DNA of 5,431 nt. Source: Flavobacteriales bacterium (GTDB taxonomy: Bacteria; Bacteroidota; Bacteroidia; Flavobacteriales_D; Sanyastnellaceae). The stretch spans positions 1 through 5,431 of the forward strand of contig CANHIV010000100.1 in assembly GCA_947460525.1 (NCBI GenBank), written 5' to 3'. The notes beneath the pieces are model-generated. The model saw nothing but the letters and a program-made list of their open reading frames with translations, was not told where the DNA came from and searched no databases. This document shows, piece by piece, positions 1 through 5,431 of the stretch. Numbering within the stretch: the first letter of the stretch is position 1; each line of letters starts with the position of its first letter. The position numbers and the translations under genes are program-made.

Positions 1-2
1 AA

Positions 3-3000
3 GTCAAAGGGATGAATCTCCCCCTCATTGCCCAAGAGATTGTGCAAATGTGGGAAGAGAAAAATGTGTTTCATCGAAGTGTGGAGGAGAAAGATCCTGC
101 CAACTCATTTGTTTTTTTTGAGGGCCCACCTTCGGCCAACGGTATTCCTGGTATTCACCACGTAATGGCCCGTGCCATCAAGGATGTTTTTTGTCGGTAC
201 CAAACCCTCAAGGGAAAGCGCGTTCAACGCAAGGCAGGTTGGGATACCCATGGGTTACCCATTGAGCTTGCGGTAGAAAAAACCTTGGGCATCAAAAAAG
301 AAGACATTGGTTCAAAAATTTCAGTCGAAGATTACAACAAGGCCTGCCGCAAGGAGGTAATGAAGTACACGGATCTTTGGGAATCATTGACCCGTGAGAT
401 GGGTTATTGGGTCGACATGAAAGACCCTTACATTACCTACGATAACAAATATATAGAAACCGTTTGGTGGCTTTTGGCACAACTTCACAAGAAGAATTTG
501 TTGTACAAGGGATTCACCATCCAACCCTATAGTCCCGCTGCAGGAACCGGATTGAGTTCACATGAGTTGAACCAGCCCGGTTGCTACAAGGAGGTGAAAG
601 ACTCTACAGCGGTTGCTCAGTTTCAAGCCAAGGATGATTCTTTTTTGGCGGATGTTCGCCAAGGCCTTCCCTTGTATTTTTTGGCATGGACGACAACCCC
701 TTGGACTTTGCCTTCCAACACGGCATTGGCCGTAGGTGCCAACATTGATTATTGTGTAGTTAAAACAGTCAACCCATTTAATGCGCAACCACAAGTGGTG
801 ATTTTGGCGCAGAATTTAATGGGCAAATATTTTTCAGAAGCTGGGCAAGCCTTGGCATTTGAAGATTTCAAAGCGGGAGACAAGGTATTGCCTTATGCCA
901 TTTTAAAAGTAGTGAAGGGGACAGAATTGGCGGGACAAGCTTACCAACAATTGTTGCCTTTTGTTCAGCCGGATGGAAAGGCCTTTGAAGTAATTGTGGG
1001 TGATTTTGTTACCACTGAAGATGGTACGGGTATCGTTCACATTGCTCCATCTTTTGGTGCAGATGACTTTCGAGTGGCCAAGCAAAACGGCATTGCTGCT
1101 TTGACATTGGTAGACAGAAGAGGAAGATTTGTTCCTGAAGTGCAAGACGGCGTTTTCTTATACGGAGAGGAGTTTGTCAAAGAAGACTATTATTCTGTTA
1201 CAGAAAAGGCAGATGAGTTGAGCATTCAGCAGGAGCGCTTGACCTCTGTAATAGCGGATACCAGCAAGCTCAAGTATTTGAGTGTTGACGACCGTATCGT
1301 ATTGAAATTGCAGACAGAAGGAAAATTATTCAAGAAAGAAAAATACGCGCACAACTATCCCCATTGCTGGAGAACGGACAAACCCGTGTTGTACTATCCC
1401 ATGGATTCTTGGTTCATCAAGGTTCCTGAAATTCGTGAGCGCATGGTGGAGCTGAACAAGACCATCCATTGGCGTCCTGAAGCAACAGGAACCGGGCGTT
1501 TTGGCAATTGGTTGGAGAGCGCCAATGATTGGAATTTATCACGCTCGCGTTTTTGGGGAATTCCATTGCCCATTTGGCGCACAGAAGATGGCGCTGAGTC
1601 CATCTGCATCGAGTCTGTTGAGCAATTGCAAAATGAATTGGCCAAATCCGTTCAAGCGGGACACATGGACAGCAATCCATTGGCTCAATTTGAAACAGGA
1701 AATTTTTCATCTGAAAATTATAATTTGTTTGATTTGCATAAGCCTTATGTAGATCAATGGATTTTGACCAGCGCTTCTGGAAAGCCCATGAAGCGCGAAT
1801 CGGATTTGATAGATGTTTGGTTTGATAGTGGTTCCATGCCTTATGCCCAACTGCATTATCCCTTTGAAAACAAGGCGTTAATCGATGATCGCAAGGCATT
1901 TCCTGCAGACTTCATTGCTGAAGGAGTGGACCAAACGCGCGGATGGTTTTATACATTGCACGCCATTGCTACAGCATGTTTTGATTCTGTGGCCTACAAG
2001 AATGTCGTTTCCAATGGCTTGGTATTGGACAAAAATGGAAACAAGATGTCCAAGCGATTGGGCAATGCGGTGGATCCATTTGTGACCTTATCCAAATACG
2101 GTCCAGATGCAACGCGTTGGTACATGCTGACCAATGCACAGCCATGGGACAATTTGAAATTTGACGAAGAAGGAATTGTAGAGACGCAAAGAAAATTGTT
2201 TGGCACCCTGCTCAACACTTATCAATTTTTTGCGATATATGCCAACATTGATTCTTTTGAATACAATGAAGAAATGGCCATCCCAGTCGATCAACGACCC
2301 GAAATGGACCGTTGGATTATTTCACGTTTGAACTCATTGATCAAATTTGTAGATGACCATTTGGCCGCATTTGATCCAACACCCGCTGCGCGTGCAATAG
2401 ACGAGTTTGTAGACGTGCACTTGTCCAATTGGTATGTGCGTTTGGGCAGAAAGCGCTTCTGGCATGGAGAAATGACAGGCGATAAATTATCGGCCTATCA
2501 GACTTTGCACGAGTGCATGACAGTGGTGTCCAAAATGATTTCTCCTTTTGCACCCTTCTTTGCGGATTGGTTGTATTTGCAGTTGACCTGCGGAAAGGAA
2601 AAAGATTCTGTGCATTTGTCAGATTGGCCAACCTACCATGCATCCTACGTTTTGCCCGAGTTAGAGCACAACATGGAAAGCGCGCAGCGCATTTCATCCA
2701 TGGTATTGTCTATTCGTAAAAAAGAGAATATCCGCGTACGTCAACCGCTACAATCGGTGAAAATCCCTGTAGTAGGTGATCATCAAATAGAAGGCATTAA
2801 CGCAGTAAAAGATTTGATCTTATCTGAGGTCAATGTCAAAGAGTTGCTTTTTGTGCATGAGAGCGAATCCAAGTTTGTCAAGAATTTGAAATTGAATTTC
2901 AAGACCTTGGGTAAAAAATGTGGGAAGGCCATGAAGGAAGTTCAACTGTATGCCGAGCAGAATGGACAACAAATGATTGAAGACATTGAGAAAAATGCTT

Positions 3001-3401
3001 TGACCATTGTCCCTACCAGCATCGGTGATATGGAATTGATCTTGGAAGATGTAGAAATTATTCCAGTGGACATCCCCGGTTGGAAAGTAGTGAACCATGG
3101 CAATTTGACGGTTGCATTGGACATCACCATTTCTCCAGCGCTCAGAGCAGAAGGGATTGCACGAGAGATCGTGAACCGCGTTCAGAATTTGCGAAAAGAG
3201 AGCCAATTGGAGGTCACAGACCGCATTCATATACGTTTAACGTCAAATTCACTTTGGAATGATGCGATTGAAGCAAATTCCCAATATATTAGCAACCAAG
3301 TCCTTGCGGATTCTTTAACAGTGGTGGATGGATTAAATGAAGGAGTTGAAGTGGAGTGGGACGAAACAACCAAAATGTACATTCACATCCTTAAATCTTA
3401 A
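3..3401 (+). CDS. ileS: Isoleucyl-tRNA synthetase, type 2 (5' end cut by window)
   Basis: Cytoplasmic class Ia aminoacyl-tRNA synthetase that activates isoleucine with ATP and charges tRNA-Ile. Residues are numbered from the ATG at 12. The HIGH-equivalent motif is GIHH (47-50) inside PPSANGIPGIHHVMAR. The CP1 editing domain (about 190-400) has WTTTPW (226-231) and GTGIVHIAPSFGADD (338-352). WGIPLPIW starts at 515, DVWFDSGS at 601, and the KMSKR loop is 678-682. An anticodon-binding helical domain starts near 765 (DRWIISRLNSL), followed by the long C-terminal region of type 2 enzymes. The visible 1129 residues are close to the family's usual length. The frame stays open to the window edge (codons for VKG precede the ATG), and V-K-G-M-N-L-P aligns with the internal YKGLDLP-like segment of relatives as I recall them. 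The true start is therefore probably a few codons upstream, outside the window. The next gene begins 6 bp after the stop. Identity is near certain. Confidence 0.97.
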   Translation, partial: VKGMNLPLIAQEIVQMWEEKNVFHRSVEEKDPANSFVFFEGPPSANGIPGIHHVMARAIKDVFCRYQTLKGKRVQRKAGWDTHGLPIELAVEKTLGIKKEDIGSKISVEDYNKACRKEVMKYTDLWESLTREMGYWVDMKDPYITYDNKYIETVWWLLAQLHKKNLLYKGFTIQPYSPAAGTGLSSHELNQPGCYKEVKDSTAVAQFQAKDDSFLADVRQGLPLYFLAWTTTPWTLPSNTALAVGANIDYCVVKTVNPFNAQPQVVILAQNLMGKYFSEAGQALAFEDFKAGDKVLPYAILKVVKGTELAGQAYQQLLPFVQPDGKAFEVIVGDFVTTEDGTGIVHIAPSFGADDFRVAKQNGIAALTLVDRRGRFVPEVQDGVFLYGEEFVKEDYYSVTEKADELSIQQERLTSVIADTSKLKYLSVDDRIVLKLQTEGKLFKKEKYAHNYPHCWRTDKPVLYYPMDSWFIKVPEIRERMVELNKTIHWRPEATGTGRFGNWLESANDWNLSRSRFWGIPLPIWRTEDGAESICIESVEQLQNELAKSVQAGHMDSNPLAQFETGNFSSENYNLFDLHKPYVDQWILTSASGKPMKRESDLIDVWFDSGSMPYAQLHYPFENKALIDDRKAFPADFIAEGVDQTRGWFYTLHAIATACFDSVAYKNVVSNGLVLDKNGNKMSKRLGNAVDPFVTLSKYGPDATRWYMLTNAQPWDNLKFDEEGIVETQRKLFGTLLNTYQFFAIYANIDSFEYNEEMAIPVDQRPEMDRWIISRLNSLIKFVDDHLAAFDPTPAARAIDEFVDVHLSNWYVRLGRKRFWHGEMTGDKLSAYQTLHECMTVVSKMISPFAPFFADWLYLQLTCGKEKDSVHLSDWPTYHASYVLPELEHNMESAQRISSMVLSIRKKENIRVRQPLQSVKIPVVGDHQIEGINAVKDLILSEVNVKELLFVHESESKFVKNLKLNFKTLGKKCGKAMKEVQLYAEQNGQQMIEDIEKNALTIVPTSIGDMELILEDVEIIPVDIPGWKVVNHGNLTVALDITISPALRAEGIAREIVNRVQNLRKESQLEVTDRIHIRLTSNSLWNDAIEANSQYISNQVLADSLTVVDGLNEGVEVEWDETTKMYIHILKS

Positions 3402-3407
3402 TGCTAT

Positions 3408-4673
3408 ATGGCTAAGAAAGTAGTTAAGAAAAATACCAAAGTTGCTCCTAAAAAAGCAGCGGTAAAGCCGGTGGCCAAGAAGGTCGCTAAACCAGCAGCC
3501 AAAAAAGCAGCGGCCAAAGGTGCAATAATTATTGCACCATCAAAGAAAAAAGCAGTAATTGCCCCGTCAAAGAAAGCGGCTGCCAAGAAGGCCGCACCAA
3601 AAGTTGCCGCAAAACCAGCCGCCAAGGGTGCAATAATTATTGCACCATCAAAGAAAAAAGCAGTAATTGCACCGTCAAAGAAAAAAGCAGTAATTGCCCC
3701 GTCAAAGAAAGTAACGGCCAAGGGTGCAATAATTATTGCACCATCAAAGAAAAAGGCAGTAATTGCACCATCAAAGAAAAAAGCAGTAATTGCCCCGTCA
3801 AAAAAGGCCGCACCAAAAGCTGCCGCGAAATCAACAGCTAAGAAAGTAGCCGCCAAGGGTGCAATAATTATTGCACCATCAAAGAAAAAGGCAGTAATTG
3901 CACCATCAAAGAAAAAGGCAGTAATTGCACCATCAAAGAAAAAAGCAGTAATTGCACCATCAAAGAAACCAGCCGCCAAGCCAGTAGCCAAGAAGGCGGC
4001 ACCAAAAGCTGCTGCGAAACCAGCAGCTAAGAAAGTAGCGGCCAAGGGTGCAATAATTATTGCACCATCAAAGAAAAAAGCAGTAATTGCACCATCAAAG
4101 AAAAAAGCAGTAATTGCACCATCAAAAAAGACAGCAGTAATTGCACCATCAAAGAAAGTGGCAGCCAAGCCAGTCGTAAAATCAGCACCCAAGCCAGTGG
4201 CAAAGAAAGTGGAGGCTCCTAAAAAAGTGGAAGCTCCTAAAGTTGTAGCTCCTGTTATCGAAGCTCCTCGCCCTGCAGCGAAACCTGTGTTTGAAAAACC
4301 TTTGGTTTCTCAGCGTTATTCTGATTCAGATCTTAAGGAGTTTGAAGGTTTGATCAAGGAAAAATTGGTTCAGGCCAAATCTGATTTGGATGAGCTAAAG
4401 CAAAGTCTTTCACACGAAGGTGACAATAGCACAGATGATACATCGCCAACTTTCAAAATGATGGAAGATGGTAGCGATACCACCAACCGTGAGGAAACCG
4501 CGCAATTGGCTTCTCGTCAAGAGAAGTTCATCCAATCATTGGAGAATGCATTGTTGCGCATCAAGAACAAAACCTACGGCATTTGTCGTGTGACTGGAAA
4601 ATTAATCCCAAAAGAACGTTTGCGTTTGGTGCCTCATGCTACATTGAGCATTGAAGCCAAGAATATGCAATAA
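3408..4673 (+). CDS. TraR/DksA-family protein with a ~300-residue repetitive Lys/Ala-rich N-terminal tail
   Basis: Residues 303-421 form the family core: RYSDSDLKEFEGLI, a helical segment, TDDTSPTF (342-349) near the expected coiled-coil tip, a second helix (RQEKFIQSLENALLRI), then KTYGICRVTGKLIPKERL and a conserved NMQ end. DksA-type proteins enter the RNA polymerase secondary channel and modulate initiation. That role is inferred here. Only one zinc-finger-type Cys is left (C393), and to my knowledge this loss is usual in the Bacteroidota branch. Relatives in this position are normally about 125 residues, so residues 1-302 are an extension. It is roughly one third Lys, with Ala, Pro and Val, like histone H1 or AlgP tails, and is interrupted at residues 38, 74, 106, 151 and 214 by GAIIIAPSKK-(KAVIAPSKK)n clusters. 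It is probably disordered and nucleic-acid-binding. The ATG at 3408 follows ileS by 6 bp and is the only start giving the basic MAKKVVKK beginning; no Shine-Dalgarno is visible. lspA follows after 3 bp. The core is confident; the tail's role is unknown. Confidence 0.93.
   Translation: MAKKVVKKNTKVAPKKAAVKPVAKKVAKPAAKKAAAKGAIIIAPSKKKAVIAPSKKAAAKKAAPKVAAKPAAKGAIIIAPSKKKAVIAPSKKKAVIAPSKKVTAKGAIIIAPSKKKAVIAPSKKKAVIAPSKKAAPKAAAKSTAKKVAAKGAIIIAPSKKKAVIAPSKKKAVIAPSKKKAVIAPSKKPAAKPVAKKAAPKAAAKPAAKKVAAKGAIIIAPSKKKAVIAPSKKKAVIAPSKKTAVIAPSKKVAAKPVVKSAPKPVAKKVEAPKKVEAPKVVAPVIEAPRPAAKPVFEKPLVSQRYSDSDLKEFEGLIKEKLVQAKSDLDELKQSLSHEGDNSTDDTSPTFKMMEDGSDTTNREETAQLASRQEKFIQSLENALLRIKNKTYGICRVTGKLIPKERLRLVPHATLSIEAKNMQ
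3519..3575 (+). repeat. Repeat cluster 1 (leader + 1 unit)
   Basis: The palindrome is at 3519-3538, the leader ends at 3548, and one KAVIAPSKK unit follows using the GCC CCG variant for Ala-Pro. This is the shortest cluster. The preceding Lys codon is AAA, whereas it is AAG before the other four clusters. Confidence 0.95.
3627..3710 (+). repeat. Repeat cluster 2 (leader + 2 units)
   Basis: The palindrome is at 3627-3646. The first unit carries GCA CCG and the last carries GCC CCG for Ala-Pro. Only a 4-codon linker (VTAK) separates it from cluster 3, so clusters 2 and 3 look like a close duplication of a leader-plus-two-units block. Confidence 0.95.
3723..3806 (+). repeat. Repeat cluster 3 (leader + 2 units)
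   Basis: The palindrome is at 3723-3742. The first unit has GCA CCA and the last has GCC CCG, the same terminal variant as in clusters 1 and 2. The final Lys-Lys is AAA AAG rather than AAG AAA. Confidence 0.95.
3858..3968 (+). repeat. Repeat cluster 4 (leader + 3 units)
   Basis: The palindrome is at 3858-3877. All three units use GCA CCA, and the first two begin with AAG instead of AAA. Together with the linker in front of it, this cluster is the left half of a 189-bp-offset duplication with cluster 5. Confidence 0.95.
4047..4157 (+). repeat. Repeat cluster 5 (leader + 3 units)
   Basis: The palindrome is at 4047-4066. All three units use GCA CCA, and the third begins with ACA (Thr) in place of Lys, giving TAVIAPSKK. 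The repeat ends here; the tail continues as a Lys/Pro/Val linker with a KVEAPKKVEAPK doublet before the conserved core. Confidence 0.95.
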
Positions 4674-4676
4674 GAC

Positions 4677-5372
4677 ATGAAGAATTGGGATAGAAGAGCG
4701 TGGTGGGCGATAGGTATTTTTACCGCAGTGATCGTTTTTGATCAATGGGTGAAATTGTACATCAAGACACATTTTTATTATGGTGAGGCCATTGTGGTTA
4801 TTCCACAATGGCTCAACATTCAATTTGTTGAGAATCCTGGAATGGCCTTTGGCTGGATGCTACCGGGCCAGTCGGGTAAATTGTTGCTGACGTCTTTTCG
4901 TATTGTTGTATTTGTGGGTATCACTTGGTACCTCATTCGCTTGATCAAAGAAAGGGCTTCAGTGGCCTTTATCTCTTGCATGAGTTTGATATTGGCAGGA
5001 GCTTTGGGCAATATTTTGGACAGTGTGTTTTATGGAATCATGTTCGATAAGGGTTCTGTTTACGATGCCCAATACGAAGATTATGTGCCTTATGCGGACA
5101 TGGCCCATTTCAATGGAGAGGGCTATGCACCAGCATTGATGGGCAATGTGGTGGACATGATTCATGTAACCAAATGGATTCATTTCCCAGAGTGGTTCCC
5201 GTTTTTGGGTGGTGAGATGCGTCCATTGTTCCCCCCGATTTTTAATATCGCAGATGCCGCGATTTCTGTGGGCATTGTCTTTTTGCTTTTGTTTCAAAAG
5301 CGCTTCTTTAAGCATCAAGAAGAGGTAGTTACCGTCATCGAGTCGACCGACGAAATGGATGTAGCCAACTAG
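4677..5372 (+). CDS. lspA: Lipoprotein signal peptidase (signal peptidase II)
   Basis: Inner-membrane aspartyl protease (family A8) that removes the signal peptide from diacylated prolipoproteins. Four hydrophobic segments are visible at about residues 9-25, 68-88, 95-113 and 191-210. Conserved family motifs are ENPGMAFG (N53-G59), GNILD with catalytic Asp115, and FNIADAAIS with Asn190 and catalytic Asp193. The position after Asp115 is Ser rather than the Arg seen in many proteobacterial enzymes; I recall this from Bacteroidota relatives. At 231 residues it is longer than the ~165 of E. coli because of an insert between the third and fourth membrane segments (about 122-188), common in this phylum, plus an acidic C-terminal tail. 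The ATG lies 3 bp after the preceding stop, so translation is probably coupled; no Shine-Dalgarno is visible. It should be co-transcribed with the two upstream genes. Identity is near certain. Confidence 0.96.
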   Translation: MKNWDRRAWWAIGIFTAVIVFDQWVKLYIKTHFYYGEAIVVIPQWLNIQFVENPGMAFGWMLPGQSGKLLLTSFRIVVFVGITWYLIRLIKERASVAFISCMSLILAGALGNILDSVFYGIMFDKGSVYDAQYEDYVPYADMAHFNGEGYAPALMGNVVDMIHVTKWIHFPEWFPFLGGEMRPLFPPIFNIADAAISVGIVFLLLFQKRFFKHQEEVVTVIESTDEMDVAN

Positions 5373-5374
5373 TT

Positions 5375-5403
5375 TTTGTTTTCATCAACCTTTTTTATAT
5401 TTG
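5375..5403 (+). promoter_or_regulatory. Probable Bacteroidota-type promoter
   Basis: TATATTTG at 5396-5403 matches the Bacteroidota -7 element TAnnTTTG exactly. TTTG at 5375-5378 can serve as the -33 element with a 17-bp spacer, slightly short for Bacteroides but within the range reported for Flavobacterium. It lies 2 bp after the lspA stop, in a T-rich stretch, and immediately before the start of a TPP-riboswitch-like sequence. That is where a promoter for a new unit is expected. No hairpin terminator is visible between lspA and this site, so read-through from the operon is possible. Confidence 0.65.
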
Positions 5404-5406
5404 CCG

Positions 5407-5431
5407 TGTCCCAAGGGGTGCCTATCAACGG
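5407..5431 (+). promoter_or_regulatory. Start of a TPP riboswitch (thi element), truncated by window end
   Basis: GTCCCAAGGGGTGCCTATCAACGG contains the strongly conserved 5' half of the TPP aptamer, AGGGGTGCC. In the family the following bases are GGCTGAGA, after a short loop closed by GCC/GGC pairing. The window ends at GG, exactly where that would begin. CCC at 5410-5412 could form P1 with the usual GGGA at the aptamer's 3' end. The predicted transcription start falls at about 5408-5411. The controlled gene (thiamine synthesis or uptake by family precedent) is outside the window. The call rests on about 25 bases. Confidence 0.7.

Larger units (their letters stand above)
3519..4157 (+). repeat. 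In-frame repeat array: five palindrome-led clusters of a 27-bp unit
   Basis: Five clusters lie inside the TraR/DksA-like gene, separated by Lys/Ala/Pro linkers of 17, 4, 17 and 26 codons. Each opens with the same 30-bp leader (GAIIIAPSKK), whose first 20 bp, GGTGCAATAATTATTGCACC, are a perfect palindrome. After it come 1, 2, 2, 3 and 3 copies of a 27-bp unit (KAVIAPSKK, or TAVIAPSKK for the last). In total there are 5 leaders and 11 units. Palindromes start at 3519, 3627, 3723, 3858 and 4047, and the offsets (108, 96, 135, 189) are all multiples of 3. The leader is identical in all five copies, while the 27-bp units differ at synonymous positions. A unit can be derived from the leader by losing one ATT codon and changing ATA to GTA. 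The array's origin is unknown to me. Confidence 0.95.
3804..4157 (+). repeat. Segmental duplication of linker plus cluster (copies 3804-3968 and 3993-4157)
   Basis: Two 165-bp blocks lie 189 bp apart. Each consists of a KAAPKAAAK...KKVAAK linker followed by the leader and three 27-bp units. The linkers differ by a few synonymous changes and by ST versus PA in the middle; the clusters differ by a few bases. The 24 bp between the blocks encode PAAKPVAK. This shows that growth of the tail included duplication of linker and cluster together, not only addition of single units. Confidence 0.8.

Noticed and set aside
12..14. ATG at 12 as the true start of ileS
   Set aside because: The frame is open to the window edge and the residues around this Met align with an internal segment of relatives. 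The start is more likely upstream, though this cannot be shown from the window.
1417..1899. 160-codon minus-strand open frame within ileS
   Set aside because: It lies entirely in the confidently identified synthetase gene and shows no recognisable domain; it is a shadow frame.
3401..3403. ATG overlapping the ileS stop (TAATG) as a start
   Set aside because: It is out of frame with the TraR/DksA-like gene; the in-frame ATG at 3408 gives the whole protein.
3447..4130. A-rich Lys codon runs (A5-A6) as programmed frameshift sites
   Set aside because: The preceding base in the repeats is G (AAG AAA AAA), so the A AAA AAG heptamer is not in the right phase, and the frame is needed uninterrupted to reach the conserved core.
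3519..4157. CRISPR array
   Set aside because: Spacers between the repeats are themselves similar, all lengths are multiples of 3, and the whole region is one open reading frame joined to a conserved domain.
3519..4157. REP/RAYT-type extragenic palindromes or an insertion sequence
   Set aside because: The copies are intragenic and in frame, no GTAG-type flank or transposase is seen, and there are no target-site duplications.
3404..4192. Long antisense open frame (262 codons) of repeated FFDGAITAF-type sequence
   Set aside because: It is a by-product of the repeat array: the sense repeats lack codons that give stops on the other strand, and the palindrome reads the same both ways. Nothing in it resembles a known protein, and it lies wholly inside the confident sense gene.
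5373..5396. T-rich stretch after lspA as a terminator
   Set aside because: No G+C-rich hairpin precedes it. It is better explained as the AT-rich promoter of the riboswitch-led unit.

Overview
The window looks like a piece of a Bacteroidota chromosome, most likely near Flavobacteriales or Chitinophagales (the lower rank is a guess). Three things point there: the gene order ileS - TraR/DksA-family gene - lspA, protein sequences typical of that phylum, and a TTTG / TAnnTTTG-type promoter at the right edge. No start codon in the window has a clear Shine-Dalgarno sequence, which also fits. All genes are on the + strand.

Layout: positions 3-3401 hold almost all of isoleucyl-tRNA synthetase (ileS), whose true start probably lies just left of the window. 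After 6 bp comes a 421-codon gene (3408-4673). Its last ~119 residues are a TraR/DksA-family domain of the kind normally found alone, at about 125 residues, in this phylum. Its first ~300 residues are a Lys/Ala/Pro-rich, histone-H1-like tail carrying five clusters of an unusual repeat. After 3 bp follows lspA (4677-5372), lipoprotein signal peptidase II. The last 59 bp contain a probable Bacteroidota promoter and the first bases of a probable TPP (thiamine pyrophosphate) riboswitch, cut off by the window end.

The three genes are packed tightly enough to be one transcription unit: tRNA charging, a probable RNA-polymerase-associated regulator, and lipoprotein maturation. The riboswitch starts a new unit, presumably thiamine synthesis or uptake.

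The most unusual part is the repeat array at 3519-4157. Each cluster opens with an identical 30-bp leader containing a perfect 20-bp palindrome (GGTGCAATAATTATTGCACC) and continues with 1, 2, 2, 3 and 3 copies of a 27-bp unit encoding KAVIAPSKK, always in frame. I do not recognise this repeat from any described family. It could be a local expansion or an in-frame palindromic element that inserted and multiplied. A second notable point is that the synthetase carries the non-canonical GXHH form of the HIGH motif, a form associated with mupirocin hyper-resistance in type 2 IleRS.
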